Shown: positions 34,154 to 46,600 of the stretch, in pieces
How positions within the stretch are numbered: position 1 is the stretch's first letter
Layout of the letters: every line of letters begins with the position of its first letter
NCBI GenBank assembly: GCA_014905825.1
Contig: JACGCN010000072.1
Location: forward strand, 1-64,000
Direction of reading: 5' to 3'
Source: Lyophyllum atratum
Lineage: Eukaryota > Basidiomycota > Agaricomycetes > Agaricales > Lyophyllaceae
Length of the DNA: 64,000 nucleotides
Made by a program: the position numbers and the translations under genes
Notes under the pieces: model-generated
The model's database searches: none
Seen by the model: only the letters and a program-made list of their open reading frames with translations
Told to the model about the DNA's origin: nothing

Positions 34154-35052
34154 GGTAGAAAATCACAAACGGTGGGCGGTCAACGGATCAAGGGAGGGGA
34201 CGGTCAGACCGCCCTGCGGTCTTGTAGCGAGTTATAGGTGTGAGAGTAGCTGAGGAAAATATGACTTGTGGACTCAGAGCCTTTATGTAAAATCCATCCG
34301 GCGGTCAAGTTATCCCGAGCAACTTGATCGGGTTCCGGCCAGCGCGCCCATTGACAAGGCAAACGGTGCATGGCGGTTGCTGACGGGCAACCTTATACGA
34401 ATGGCGCAAGACACCTATAGAGCTCTTTGAATCATAGAGGAACACTAGTACTACGCGGTCGATGCGGCACTGAGCAAGCGGCGTCTGGGGCTCGTAGGCC
34501 AGTCAATTTAATTTCGTTGGGGTGCGCTGGCGGCTGGATGATCGGTTTCACTAGAAGGGGATACCGTACTCGAGTAGTCTCCGACCATCTTGATTGAACG
34601 CAACACTAGGTGTCTGTGATCACTTGAAGGCTCGCTCGGTAGATACGTGGTTGTTCGTGGCAATTCTTCTCCGTCGGGGAATTGGCAAGCACATCGTCGC
34701 CCGCACTAGATCGCGAAGGACATGATGATGGATCCTGGCCCATCATCCTGATGGGTTGGTCATGATCAGTAACTAGTGACTATTAGCAAAGTAAGTCGAG
34801 GATCTTGTTGAGACAAATGCGAGGGTGTTGCAAGGGTCGAATTCTGCAGATGGACGATGAGGCAAGAGACAAGGAGTTCAACTTGAAGCGATCTCGGAAA
34901 CTTGTTATTCTTGGACGATGTTAGGAATGGAAGGCAACGGGATATTCCGAGGCTTGCGAACCACGGTCCACGGGTCAGCGTAACCATCTCTGCTCTGAAC
35001 TGAACACCAATTTTCTGATTCCAAGTATCTTCCAGTTGTGAGATATCCTACG
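34154..35052. other. Intergenic region between DPBB 2 and CSN7
   Basis: The flanking genes are divergent. A weak TATA-like CATAAAGG on the minus strand lies ~130 bp upstream of the DPBB 2 start. I see no coding region or repeat in the rest. Confidence 0.45.
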
Positions 35053-36176
35053 ATGGACTTGGGATCTAACTTTCCTGCAAAGCTTGAGCCTTTCCTGCTC
35101 ATGGCCAAATCTCTGAAAGGCGCCGCAGCAGCCAAACTTATACAAGATGCGACATCAGCACCCGGAGTCTTGGTGTTCTCAGAGCTATTGGAACTGCCGA
35201 ATATCCAGGAGGTGCCAAACCTGACCTTGAAGGAGTCCAGACATCTCAATGTTCTCCCATAGCTCACGAAAAGCGAACAGCACGAAAAGTTCCTTTCTCT
35301 GTTGCAGCTCTTCTCATACAGGACGTATCATGATTATGTTGGTGAGTCTCCTGATTGTGCCTGCGACGGTAGAGACTCATGACTGGCAGAGCACAAGGAT
35401 CAATTACCCCCTTTGAATGACGCCCAGACGATCAAGCTGAAGCATCTCTCAATCGTCTCACTGGCTGCAGACCGCCGCGTAAGTCTCATCTATCATTTCT
35501 CGCGAACGCCGCTAAACCAGACAGACAGATCCTTCCTTACGCCGATCTTCTCAAAGCTCTAGACATGGCGACTATCCGCGAGCTAGAAGATCTCATTATC
35601 GACGCCATCTACCTTGACATTCTCCGCGGGAAGCTCGATCAGAAAGAACAGCAATTGGAGGTAGAATACACTATGGGAAGGGATCTAGAGCCGGGAAAAC
35701 TGGATGAGGTGCTTGCCGCTCTTCAGAATTGGTACGCTATCCCGCCACCGCCGCATTCCCGCGTTCTCTGATAGTGCCTCCGGACTTCGTCAGGGCTGAT
35801 ACGACGACCGCTGTGCTCAACACGCTCGACCAGAAGATCCACCAGATTGCCCAAGGGACCGAAGCGGCCAAGCAGGCGGAGCTGGAACACGAGAAGGCGC
35901 TGCAGACGAATCTTAAGGAGGTCTTTGACAAGCAGAAGGACAAGAGCTTAGGCGGGATGATGGGTAGAAGAGGCCAGGGCCCGCCGCACACGGGGTTCTC
36001 GGAAAGAGACATGCATATGGATGTGGACGACCCTCTGGAGAACTCAAAAAGTAAAAACAGGAAGTGAGTGGGCATTCGATCGGCAATCTTTTCATATCTG
36101 ATTGTGATGTTTTCTCTGCACCCGCAGAGCTTCACAGGAGGCGCAGCCAAAGACTCGAAAGCGAAATAGGTTCTGA
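35053..36176 (+). CDS. CSN7: COP9 signalosome subunit 7
   Basis: This is a PCI-domain subunit of the COP9 signalosome, the cullin-deneddylating complex in nucleus and cytosol. The exons are 35053-35211, 35263-35341, 35390-35478, 35529-35731, 35794-36063 and 36128-36176, giving 282 residues in frame. The winged-helix part is diagnostic: [20 protein letters not shown], then [20 protein letters not shown], then VEYTMGRDL, close to the equivalent segment of animal and plant CSN7. The N-terminal half is helical. After the PCI domain comes a helix rich in Glu/Lys/Gln (AEREAAKQ-like) and a basic C-terminus (KTRKRNRF) that may direct nuclear import. If the last intron (GTGAGT..GCAG) is not spliced, the protein simply ends KSKNRK at 36066. 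A long antisense frame over the 3' half is a shadow. Confidence 0.92.
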
Positions 36177-36780
36177 GTGCTGGAGCAGCGTCGACCATCC
36201 TAGTACGCTCTGGTGCAGCAGACCTGTACATTGTATTATTAGTCCTTAGCATCTTCTTCATATCGGGATTAAGTGGCTTGAACTGCACCCACTTTACTTC
36301 GGGGAAGTGCTCAGGGTAAGATGGAGTTGGACAGATCACATGTTGTGTCTGGACCGGCTCCCAAACGCAACACTCTTCCAAACCATCATCTAGCAGTCTA
36401 GCTCTGTCTGAATGACTCTCCCCGGGCTACCTAGAACCCGACCCACTACACTGGCCATTTGGTATATTTATTGCTATGCTCATGGTATTACGCCTTCATC
36501 CGTATCAGCACGACAACGACGACTGGATGACGCATCGCCGCGTGTCCGGCGTGTACATGCTGTAACAGCCCAGTCTTCTACAGCTGGCATCATCCGTTGA
36601 CATTCTTCTGACTTGCTTCTGACTGTGCCTTACTCCAAGCCTGACTAAATCCAACCTTGTGAACAATAGCACAAATATAAGGCAAAAGAACAACGATCTG
36701 CGCTTCTGTGTTGTCCGCACCCACTTCCACCAGCCATTATTCCGGCCATCCTCTGTTGCCAGTCGACTTGTCTCTGAGGG
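36177..36780. other. Intergenic region
   Basis: No gene is seen between CSN7 and the next plus-strand gene. Short frames are present but have no family signature. Confidence 0.45.
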
Positions 36781-37421
36781 ATGTCGGGATTCTCGAGCTC
36801 CAACCCTCCGGCGGCCCCTGCGTCGGACTCATCGCCTCCGCTGCCTGCTCCGTCAGCCATATCGGCTGCGATAGCCAGGTTCAGGCCGACACCGAAGGAG
36901 GTCATCAGCGGGATTGCACCTCATGTGTTCGATGAGCGTCGCAGGAGACAGAGGAGGTCACACTCGCCCCGGCCAGCAAGCTACCACAGCCAGCATAGCG
37001 GCGCCGGCGCCAAATCGTCTTCGCCTCTGCGGTTTTCAGCAGTGATCACGGTGGACAACGAAGGGTCATTGATATTCTTGGGTAAGGCAACCATCGTTGG
37101 GTCCATCTCTATTCTGTCGTTTGTCGCTTGACATGGCGATGCAGATCAAACTGAGCATTGTCACCACCACCACCACCGTCACGCGTCGGAGACCCATAAA
37201 GACTCGCGGACGTCGAAGGACGAATGCGCACCCGTGCAGGACACTTCGCAGCCCATCATAGAAATTTCTGGAAAGATAGACAAAACACGCCAACACGGCT
37301 TCCGTATCGATAGCATCCGTATCTTGAAGTGAGTCTTCTCATGGCTCTTATCTCCCCGCTCATTACGTGCAACGAGCTAACGGGCTGCCTCACCAGAACC
37401 ATCGCTGTGAAATTAAAGTAA
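36781..37421 (+). CDS. Hypothetical Ser/Pro- and His-rich protein
   Basis: I join exons 36781-37081, 37145-37328 and 37397-37421 (169 residues). An alternative fourth exon after an intron at 37418-37485, with a good 'ctgataac' branch word, would end the protein at 37504 (174 residues). The N-terminal part is Ser/Pro rich, followed by an Arg-rich stretch (DERRRRQRRSHSPRPAS), a short hydrophobic strand (SAVITVDNEGSLIFLG), a run of five histidines and a charged C-terminus (EISGKIDKTRQHGFRIDSIR). No signal peptide or known domain is seen. The consistent splice phases favour a real gene, but the function is unknown. Confidence 0.45.
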
Positions 37422-39309
37422 GAGGCAGCTCATTTCCTATCTCTCACCCCGAACGCTGTGCTGATAACTGATGGACGATCTATAGACATTCTACCCGAGC
37501 ATAAACCACGCGCAATCCAAAGGCTCGCCTTTCCATGCACCATGCTTCCTGCTTCTTGCTTATCATGAACCGTTTCCAAGTTACCACAGCCTGGAATCTC
37601 TGTGCTGTAAGGTATCGCCCGCACTATCTCTGGGTGTACATTCCGCCCGTCCCGCGGAGATAGGGACCTAAGTTCCCCCCTTGGCCTAACCAACGCCGCC
37701 GTTTTTGAAAAAACTCGTACATACAGTGCCGGAAGGTTAAAATAGACACGCCCGTGGAGGGCGAAATTTCGGTAGAGAGACGGTATCGAAGGAAACCCAG
37801 AAGGAAACATGGTAAAAGACTCCATTTCCTGCATTTTGGCTTTTTCGGGGTTTTGTTTCAATTTTTTCACGAAAATTCCAAGATTTCTTGGGTTCTTACA
37901 ACGTGTTCTAAGCGACTGAATAGGTCCAGCTCGAAATGTGTATCAATGAAACGAGGTGTAATCTTTCGCATATAGCTGTGCTAGTTGCTTTTCATGGAAA
38001 ATGGCTCATCAAGAAATACAAGTACCACTACCGGATAGGACTGTAAATGAGGTTCTGGAAGCCAAAGAGGCTAGGAACAACGCCAGAAGTGATAATATGT
38101 CTCTCTAGGAGGTGCAGGGTACCTGCGACGGCCTTAACCATGCCTTTTTGTACAATGTTTCAATTTTCAGACGTAAAATAGAAAAAAGTTGCAATTGACC
38201 TAAACTACTCAGCTAGCCCTTCTACGCTTTGATAAAGGAGCCTATTCCACTACTTGATAGTGCGTACAGTAGTGCTGTCGTTGTGCAATAAAAAAATCCT
38301 TGCGGAGTCAGCCGAGATGTCGAAAATCAGCTTCCGGCACTGTAGTAACTTAGACATATGCCTTCTAATTCCGACACACTTGTATGACACTGTACTGGCA
38401 TACTGTAATCAAAGTCTGCACAGCGTGTCCGACTCGTCATTCCGACTGTGACATTGACATGAATGGGCGAGGCACTGCAGGTGGTTGTACCTTCTCATAT
38501 CGTGATGTAGAGGAACAGTATGAATATACTCCTACCAGACGTCGAACGACGTTTCTTGTCGCTTGTTGGCATCATGATTGCTTGCAGAAGTTCCGAGAGG
38601 ACCGTCCGTGATGGGCGTCGGCGTTGCATACGAGCGTCAATTCGTCCCTTCAACGGCATAGATTCCGATAAGTCTGAGAGCGATATTTACAAGGCGATGA
38701 CATCGACGCTGAGTTTGTGGTGACGTGACGGCCCCGACGGTGCCGTTGGGGTGCTCCATTTCCGACTGGTGTTATCGAACTGAATGGGATCATGTAGCAA
38801 GGATGTAGGGTCAGTCCGCTTGAAGATGGATTCTAGATAAGATGACGTTGGCGATCGGATCCTGTCGGACGTTTGCTAGCAGTAGTGACATTCCGACTTC
38901 ACGAATAAGTCGGCATGTATGGAGGGCCGGTGTCACTGACATACTATCAGGCAGCTTGTCCCAAACGATCTCCCTCCTGCCGCAATACTGGAACTTATTA
39001 GTATGGTATATGTAGATCGAGTACAGTATGTAGATCAAGTACAAATATACAGATTTCAGGTAGCATTGATCGGAAGGGTGGTATAAGGACAGCGTGAAAG
39101 CGAGAAAGCGATGAGCAAGTAGTACAAGTATATGAACCTTATAAAAAGACAAATAAGTTACATCATGAGAAATGGGACAGTGTGGGGTATGTGCAAGGTT
39201 CAAGACGTGGCGGACGAAGCTTGTCTGTGTTCTGAGCGGGGGCTGCGCGCCGCGCCGCGTCTCCGAGTCATGGGTCCCCGCACTGTGTGCGGCAATGCAC
39301 CCGTCCCAC
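37422..39309. other. Stretch without a recognisable gene
   Basis: I see no gene here. A 146-codon minus frame at 37430-37870 is low in motif content and overlaps the end of the plus-strand gene. The right end (from ~39000) is similar to 61430-61520, so it belongs to the duplicated segment that carries the rhodopsin-like gene. Confidence 0.4.
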
Positions 39310-40752
39310 TTACAGTGGTCGTAGGGTTTTCGTGGGTTCCGCGCTGGATGACCCTCTTGAATCAAGAGAACTAAAGTCGGAACCAAATGTCGGATGGTTG
39401 TTGCGTGTAGCATCACTTGAGGGGGTCGCGTCGAGAAATAGTGACGAGCCCCGCCGCGTAGTAGAAAAGAAAGTGGTGAGCTGCGATTGCGTGATATTGG
39501 TGAAAGACATGAACGTTATCGGCGCGCGACGCCAGGGGGCCTGAGTCGTCAAATACTCCGTGATGTCATCGTCGAGATCGCGACCATTGCGTGTGCGACG
39601 ATATATGTAGGTCACAATTACCAGAAGGTTGCACACCATCACGGTGACGGCTGCCTAGAGTACAAATTTTGAGCATTCGAGAATCGGAGGATAAAGAACA
39701 GCGTACCTCGATATGTGCTGTTACGCCGTCTAGAAATCTGTTCGGGCCCATTCCGTAGACTGCGTGTACCGCGCTGAGGGCTGTTGTGAGGATGCTTGTC
39801 GCAAAAACAGATGCGATCATGTAGCGGGGGGCTCTCGGTAGAGTTGTGTGCCACAGAAGATACAGCGGGACCGTAATGAGAGCAAAATCCGCGACAATCT
39901 CCGCTGTCGTACAAGTGCATCAACATCTCTTATCTGAAAAAGCTGGCGAACAACTAACTCGCGACCTTTGCAATGTTTAAGCTCTGGCCGCGGGGGCAGT
40001 CAGTATTCCATGAGGAATCGCGGCCACATATCCAGCTCTTTAAAAAAAGCATAAGAACTGCTGTCAAGCCGAAAAGACACGTCATGTAGAACACAAAGCT
40101 CCTTGTCCTCCCTCGAGGCAGGATTCGGAGGACGCTGCAAGCAATGCTTATTCGGGCAGACCTATATTGTAACCTGTCCTTGAGTCGCTGATACATGCAT
40201 TTCATATAGGAATCATACCAAAGGGTGGAGGTAGACGCGAGTAACCCAGTCAGGTTGTTGATCCGACCCACTGTCTTCGTAGGAGGATGGCCCACACTGG
40301 TTTGATCTTCGACAGCAGAATATCTTAGGCACACATAACTTTCCGTTTGGCTGTGAACATACCATTGTTCACAGCACGTAACCAGAAAAAAATGAATACG
40401 ACCATATCGCAAGCAACAGCCACCAACGCCCAGAAATCGTCCCATGAACACTGTTTCCTCCGTCGACGGTGTAGGAGACGGAATGTCGTAGTGACGAGGG
40501 CCAAGCTATGACAAATCGTAACTGGGACTGTCAAAAAAATCATGAGTTTCAGCATAGGTTGTGGAATGGGTCTTGTGCGACGAACGCCTGTAGCTGAGAA
40601 GTGTAGCCACCGTAGGCTCCTGCGCGGGGGCCATATTCGTGGTCATCTGCGTGGGCCGTAAAAGAATCCGTATCGGAAAGAAAGAAAGCGCTGCGGGGGA
40701 GTAGAAAAAGTGATTGCTGCCCTGCAGTGTGTGTAACTTTTCTAAAATGCAT
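39310..40752 (-). CDS. Fungal rhodopsin-like seven-TM protein, copy 1 (N-terminus frameshifted)
   Basis: This is an integral membrane protein of the fungal rhodopsin-like family whose members often show HRRxxxxWDDxWAL after the first helix. Segments in order on the minus strand are a first helix with VPVTICHSLALVTTTFRLLH, then KQCSWDDFWALVAVACDMVV, HPPTKTVGRINNLTGLLAST, SARISIACSVLRILPRGRTR, SWNTDCPRGQSLNIAK, IVADFALITVPLYLLWHTTL and VMVCNLLVIVTYIYRRTRNG, then a Ser/Thr-rich cytosolic tail. Introns of 50-63 nt fit, including one with acceptor 'gtcgaag'. The frame before the first helix (AYGGYTSQLQAFVAQDPFHN) is out of phase with the helix: two extra nucleotides relative to copy 2 (one in a T7 run near 40540) create a stop. 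Translation could restart at 40555 (MLKLMIFLTVPV). The tail is shorter than in copy 2. Confidence 0.7.
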
Positions 40753-40833
40753 ATGTTATGTAGGGTCGACGGACATCGACATGACAAGCATTCGAACAGA
40801 TCTAGAATCAAGGTTTTGCGGCCGTTGCCGGCG

Positions 40834-41160
40834 TTAGCCGTGCCGTCTCGTAATTGATAAACCGCGGTGGCGTACCCTTTGTCGTAGAGTAATATTTGAG
40901 GATGATCGAGCCTCACCTATGGCGACCGCTGTCGACAAGGATACATTGGTCATGTACGTAGGCCAATAACACGCAGTGTTCCCAATTGAGACCAAAGGCA
41001 AGAGCGATGTCGCGGACATTGGACCTGATTCGCAGAACGGTGATTTCCGAAAACCGGCAGAACAACGGCACCATGGGCCATCCATCAACCAAATCCATAC
41101 GGCAAGCCTCGACAACGCCCGTCATGGCAGAATGTCGGTCAGATCGATTCTCTTGAAGAG
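40834..41160 (-). CDS. Possible coding fragment, unknown
   Basis: A minus-strand frame (from 41125) reads MDLVDGWPMVPLFCRFSEIT followed by a stretch with FGLNWEHCVLLAYVHDQCIL and ends near a GTGAGG donor-like site at 40918. It resembles an interior exon, but no start or continuation can be supported. It may be a gene fragment lying between rhodopsin copy 1 and the outer retrotransposon. Confidence 0.2.
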
Positions 41161-41439
41161 TATCGTCAGGTCCATCACCGCCATTTATTGTTCAAACCAG
41201 ACCTGGAAGTCCAGGACATCCCCGTGGCGATGGACTCCTTTTCGTTAGAGTGGTGGAAGGGTATCAAGTCAAGGAGCTCACCTCCAAGCTTGAGTCAATA
41301 ATTGTGTCCGACTTGTTATTTTGACCATTCTGCCAGATGCTTCCATGCTGGAGGATCACAGGCCTTTAGAGTGAGCATAAACATGCAGCAGGCTATAGCG
41401 CCATATCCGGGTCAATTGCACGGGGGGATATAACGCCGG

Positions 41440-41602
41440 TGATGGCCAGAGAGGCCGGCTGCCGAGACGGAGGAGACACACAATGTATATGGAATGAGCG
41501 GTAGAGAGAGTAATGTACATCGGTGACTACGACATGGCAGACGGGCGTGGGAAGAATGACCCGGAAGGGGCGATAGGAGAGGAGACAGGACAAGGTCCAA
41601 CA
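41440..41602 (-). repeat. 3' LTR of the outer element
   Basis: This is a 163-bp terminal repeat identical by eye to 61147-61309. It is the 3' LTR when the element is read on the minus strand. On that strand a G-rich stretch (TATGGGGGTG) precedes it, a possible polypurine tract. Confidence 0.85.
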
Positions 41603-41756
41603 CACCCCCATACTCGACGAAGAGCCCCAACTGGGCAACATGATATAAAAAGTGAGGAAAAGGATTCAAAAGGAAATGCACCCCCAGAATCAGGTAAGTA
41701 ACGACAGGAAGTAGAAAAACGTCTCGAGAAGGGTTGAAGAAGAGATAAAATATGGT

Positions 41757-42845
41757 CTAAGAGGAAAAATATGGATCATAAAACTCACCCCCAGAATCAG
41801 GTGGGCAACCAGAAAAAAGTGACTGTGTGAAGGTTGTTGAAGCAAAATCATGATAGGGAACACCAGGAACGATAGGATGTTGATAAATGTGAAAAGACGA
41901 AGGTGGTACAGCTATGGGAGGTGGACTTGGAGTTGCAAAAAGTAAGCGTAGGTTCAGCGCAGCAATAAAAGCATGAGGATCAATCTTGATGTCTGGTAAT
42001 GGAGGATAGCCGGGCCAGGTTGGAGTTGGTGGACGACGTGGAGTTGGTGCATGAAGACTGAGATGATACGGGTTAAGGATGGGTGGAATGGAAGGGACCT
42101 GAGGTGGGGATTTAGAACTAGTGCCAGACTCTGTGATGGGATGAGTAGTAGAGCGTGAAGGAGGGATTGGATGTTTTTGGGGAGCAACAGTGGGAATTAG
42201 ACCAGGTGGTATAGTTGGAATAGATGATGAGGTGGTTTGTGGTGGTGGTACGAAAGTCACATTCAGGTAAAAGCTACCCTTTTCACGGTTGATGGGAACA
42301 TATTTCGGAAGTGAGCGATCTGCTTGACGAAGGGAATGGGGAAGGAGGATGCGAGATGACTTGTTGGCGCAAATGACCTGGAAATTACCGCTGATGAATT
42401 TTGATATTGAGATACGGTTAATGGGACTGGATGGAGTGTGCCAGCAATCGAGAAGTCGAATGACAAGCGGTTTAGACTCAACGATCATCTTGATTCGGAC
42501 TTCACCGCTTCCTAAAATCTTGAGAACCGAGCCGTCAAGTAATCGGACTTCACATGCACCAGCTGTATAGGCCCAAAAGGAAGATCTGTCGTGGATTATA
42601 TGATTCGGGGAAAAGTTGTCAAGAACAAGGCGCAGAAACGATTTCGGAAGTGGTTTTGGTGTTGGGATAGGGTGAGTAGCTAGTTTTCGGGAGTGGCGTC
42701 GTTTCGGTGGAAGTTGTTTGGTGCCAGGTGGGAGAGAGGAAGCTGATGGTCGAGGCATGATGAGGTGAAAAAGCGGACAGAACGGATACTTCAAACGTTG
42801 GATATAAAAAGTGAAAAAAAGAATGGGTAACTGAGAGGATAGCAA
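41757..42845 (-). CDS. Single ORF of the outer element, degenerate copia-protease-like
   Basis: This is an intact frame of 362 codons; a second ATG at 42758 (MPRPSASSLPPGTK) would give 333 residues. The central part, LVLDNFSPNHIIHDRSSFW followed by VRLLDGSVLKILGSGEVRIK and a LLDCWHTPSSPINRISISKF segment, follows the layout of the Ty1/copia protease and pre-integrase region (VLDSGAS..H..DRS.F, LADGS.., L..VLHVP....NLIS). The catalytic DS/TGA triad, however, reads DNFS. The remainder is Pro/Ser/Thr rich. No integrase, RT or RNase H follows. A 16-bp direct repeat 'acccccagaatcaggt' (41682-41697 and 41787-41802) touches its 3' end. I infer a remnant or a repurposed Gag/protease-like protein of a non-autonomous element. 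Confidence 0.6.
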   Translation of the reverse strand: MLSSQLPILFFTFYIQRLKYPFCPLFHLIMPRPSASSLPPGTKQLPPKRRHSRKLATHPIPTPKPLPKSFLRLVLDNFSPNHIIHDRSSFWAYTAGACEVRLLDGSVLKILGSGEVRIKMIVESKPLVIRLLDCWHTPSSPINRISISKFISGNFQVICANKSSRILLPHSLRQADRSLPKYVPINREKGSFYLNVTFVPPPQTTSSSIPTIPPGLIPTVAPQKHPIPPSRSTTHPITESGTSSKSPPQVPSIPPILNPYHLSLHAPTPRRPPTPTWPGYPPLPDIKIDPHAFIAALNLRLLFATPSPPPIAVPPSSFHIYQHPIVPGVPYHDFASTTFTQSLFSGCPPDSGGEFYDPYFSS

Positions 42846-43200
42846 CTAGAACAATATTGGGGAGTATGAGGACGGCGAGGATGATAGTGACGAGAAGGGA
42901 GAGAAAAACTGAGCTACAGAGAGGATGAGAGTGACGAGAATAGTGAGATAATAAGTGAGGAAGGAACAGGGACGGAGAGAGTGGAGAAAAACGAAAGCAG
43001 GGATAAGTAAACTGGGTGCAAGTAACAGATGGGCTCTTGTCGGAACGACGATGATGCTGGATTCAAGTTGGTGTGGAAGAGACTGAAGGGATCTGCTCAA
43101 CTGGAAAATGTCATGAGGAGTTTGGAATTGGATTGACGGGATCCTGAACCGACGGCACTAGTGAAAGGCACCAGAGATGAGATTTTAGCGTGAAGCTGAT

Positions 43201-43652
43201 TGTGATGCGGCCATCCGAAATGGGCTTCTCGCGTGAGTGAAGTCCGTGAGGAAGAGGTGAGAGGGAGCCGCCGCAGAGGGGCGCTCGAACCTCTCAGGAC
43301 CCAGAGCTGCTGCCACCGAGAGTGGGGCGCTGCATCTGGGTCGTCCGAGCTAGTAGTTGCCTGGGATCGACAGATCCGGCAGAGGGGCTCTGTTAGCCTG
43401 AGCGAGGCGTGTTGTGACCCAACACTGGGCCCCGTGGCTGGCGGGGAGGTCGAGCCGTCGCACCGATCGCGGTTCCCTAGCGTAGAGCGTAGATAGGATC
43501 CGAGATGATAGTAGTATTAGTGCGAGCCTCTAAGAGACTCGCGATGCAACGAATATACAAAGTCAACGTAAATATGTACAAATACTGCCGGCCCGGGCAC
43601 GCGCGCGATGGAAGAAGTGAAGTAGGAGTGGATACTGAATACCTCCGTCACA
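43201..43652 (-). repeat. 3' LTR of the gypsy element
   Basis: This is the intact 452-bp LTR. It contains a hairpin-forming inverted repeat around 43522-43542 (GCGAGCCTCT..AGAGACTCGC), which is perfect in the other LTR. The last five bases of the extra ORF overlap its right edge. Confidence 0.95.
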
Positions 43653-46600
43653 GTGCCCCCCCGCGTGCACGCCCGGATCCGGGCCAAGAATCGTCATCGT
43701 CCTGGTACCGCCGCTGGTTCCTGCGTTCCCTATCCCTGTCCCTAGCCGCCTGGCGACGCAATGCTTTCTCATGCTCCTGCCTCCCAGCACGCTTTCCGCG
43801 TTTACGTCGCTCCGGAACCGCGTCCTCGACTTCGCCTGCTTCCCGTCCTCGGTTTCCTCCTGCGCCAGAGCTCGGTCCCGCCACTGGGGCGTCCGCAATG
43901 CGTTCTCCAAGCCCAACTCGCAAGCGGTGCATCAAGTGCGGCGCCGTAGTGGAGGGAGAACTGGCGACCGGGCCATCCGTTAAGCGCTCCAGGATCCCGA
44001 TGTTCAACCTTCGAGTCAAGGGAACTGGCTCAGTTCCAGCGGGTCCAGGAAGCACGGGAGGCAGCGAGGGCGCCAATACCGGAGGGATACTTGGGGCAGG
44101 GAGCGGCAGAGCCGCTGGAGCCAAGGTCCCGTAAGGAGGGACATCCTCAGGCGCCGAGGGAGGGGCATTACCGGGCTGCGGCCACCAAGAAGGCAACACC
44201 GGTGCTTGAGCAGCTCCGGGGTCCGCGGGAGGGCCTGCAGCCATGCGGGTCATCGTCTCGATGAGCACCTGCGCCATGAAGGCAGCGTGTTCGCGCGTAC
44301 CCAAAGGAGGGGGAGCCTGGGAAGTCACAGGAACGCCTACAGCGGGTTCCGCGGGCGTAGGCTGAGACCAGAGAGGGGCGAGGGGGCTGTAAGGCGACGG
44401 GGAGGGGGAGGAGAAGGGGGCCGGAGCAGGAGTCCAAGGCGCCATATCCGATTGCCTGGATGCCCCCCATCCCATCGACTCCATTGGAGCCATACGGCCG
44501 CGATCCGAACGTCCTCGTTCGAAGCTACGCTCCCTCCGAGGTGGGGACCAACGTCGCGAGGTGACAGCGCGACGAGGCCTCTGCGCAACCGGGGCTAAAC
44601 GACGGAAAGGAGGTGGTGAAGGCGAACGACGACGCGGGAACGGGGGAGGCGAAGGCGAACGACGACGTGGCGTAGGCGAGCGACGACGTCCGACGGGTGA
44701 CGGTGTCCGACCTCTCCAGCGCGACCGGCTCGGTTCAGCCAATGGCGAGGCAGCCCGGCGACGAGACCCAGGAGGAGGTGACGCCTCTCGAGTAAGCTGA
44801 GCCGCGGGCTGCAAGGAGGGGAAGGGGCGGGTCCAGCTATCTCCTCCCGCACTTCGCACCTGCTGCAAGTCAGCGAGCGTCGCCCAGTGTAGCTCGCCCC
44901 CCAGTTCCGGAGAGACCATCGACGACAAGCGCGCACTTCGGAGCGTAGCTGCACCTTCCGGAGAATTCAGCGTGACCCACAACGTTTGGAGTGACGGGGT
45001 CGCAGAGCGATCAACGCGCAAGATCATAGACTCCGGGGTGGATAAGGTGAGGGCAATCAATGCCTCTCGCACCACGTTCCAGTCGACTGAGATGGGGAAG
45101 GGCGACGTCATCAGGTAACAAGTTGGGACCTCGCTCTCTGGCTCCGGGGAGCTGCCCAAAGAAATTTCGCCGGAATCCTTGCGACGTCGGGCGGCGCCTG
45201 TCCGAAGACTAGTCGCCACAGCCCTGGAGGGCGTCGTCGGAGGAAGGGGGAAGTGGTCACCGGAGTCAGGAGCAAGCGCGGGAGGAGCAGCCACAGGGAC
45301 GGGGGGCGCAGCGGTAATCGTACGTCCCTCCAGCAGCGGGAGAGATTCCACCAGGAAGTCATTCGTTCGGGTTCGACTAGGGTCCTCGGGATCGGTTTCT
45401 GGGGTAGGGCAAACCTTTCCCACCAACCCCTTGCCGTCGAAGCGCTTGGGGTACATCCAGTACGATCCCTTTACCTGTTTACCGTAGGGATTCAGGTAAG
45501 CTACCCGCGGAGCCGGCCGTCCAAAGGTTTGGAGGGCGGAGATGAGGCCTTTAGGGACGGGGCTCGGGTGGATGTAAAGCTCCCGCCTGAGATGGCGGTC
45601 GTAGAACCAATCGCCGTCTTCGTCAACCTCGAACTCCTTTGCCGCTCGTTTCGACATCTCCTGAAGGGAACCATGGTCGTCAAACTGCCACTTTGTCCAT
45701 TGTCCCGATAGGCCCCTAGAATCGAAAACCACGGGAGGTCGCAGCCAGGGGATTCGGTTCTGATCGACAACGACATAGTCGAGAGGATGGGCCGCTAGAG
45801 ACGGATGGATAGCAGGTGCAGCGGTAGGAGGGTCGACGATCATTGGGGACGGCTCGCGCGGAGGAAGGGGGGGTCGCGAGGCATGGATTCTGATGGTTTC
45901 TCCGGTCCACCCCTGCCTCGACGAAGACGATCGCTCTCGATCCTCGACGGAAATGGATGGTATCCTAGCGCGAATAATCGCAGCTACATATGGACGTACC
46001 ACCTAATTCAGACGGAGCGCAATGTCGTCGTACCCGTTCCAGGGCCCTAGTCCCGCTGCCTCAGTCCCTTCCCACCAAGTCCCACAGACCCCTGGCTCTG
46101 TGGCTAACCAGCTTTCCATATCCGTCAAGGCATGAACCAGGAAACAAGGTACCCTCTGGCTGAGAAGCCAAAGAGCGTCTTGCCGTCGATCCCCGTTGAT
46201 AAAGGCGCCAAGATAACGATCATCTGCCGCCGGGATTTCTGCGACCATAAGCTTATCGACGGCTGGTTGGTACCCCGAGTCCAGCAATAGGTTCGCGAAT
46301 ATGAGATAGGCAGCCTTCTCCTTCAGACCGCGCTGAATCGCGACTCCTAAGTCTACAGCGTCTTCGTAGGTAACCACGCTGCGCAAGTCGTTGATTGCGG
46401 CGGGGTGAGGGAAAATAGGGCGCTGGGACCAGAAGTTCGTAAAAGTAAGCTCGAGTTCCGAGCAGCCTAAGATGAGAGAATCCAATAGAGCGAGCCTAGA
46501 CTCGAGCTCAACAATGTAGGGTAATTTGATATGGCCCCCACTTGGTCCGTAAGGTGTACGTCCCTCGGTGACTTCCCATTCCTTGTACATGAAACGGTAC

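Noticed and set aside
35737..36381. 214-codon minus-strand frame
   Set aside because: It lies antisense over the conserved CSN7 exons and has no motif of its own; it is a shadow frame.
37430..37870. 146-codon minus-strand ORF
   Set aside because: No start context, motif or splice continuation, and it overlaps the end of a better-supported plus-strand gene.
39480..39560. Idea that the two rhodopsin-like copies are parts of a transposon
   Set aside because: They lie outside the outer LTRs and TSDs and carry matching spliceosomal introns, so gene duplication explains them better.
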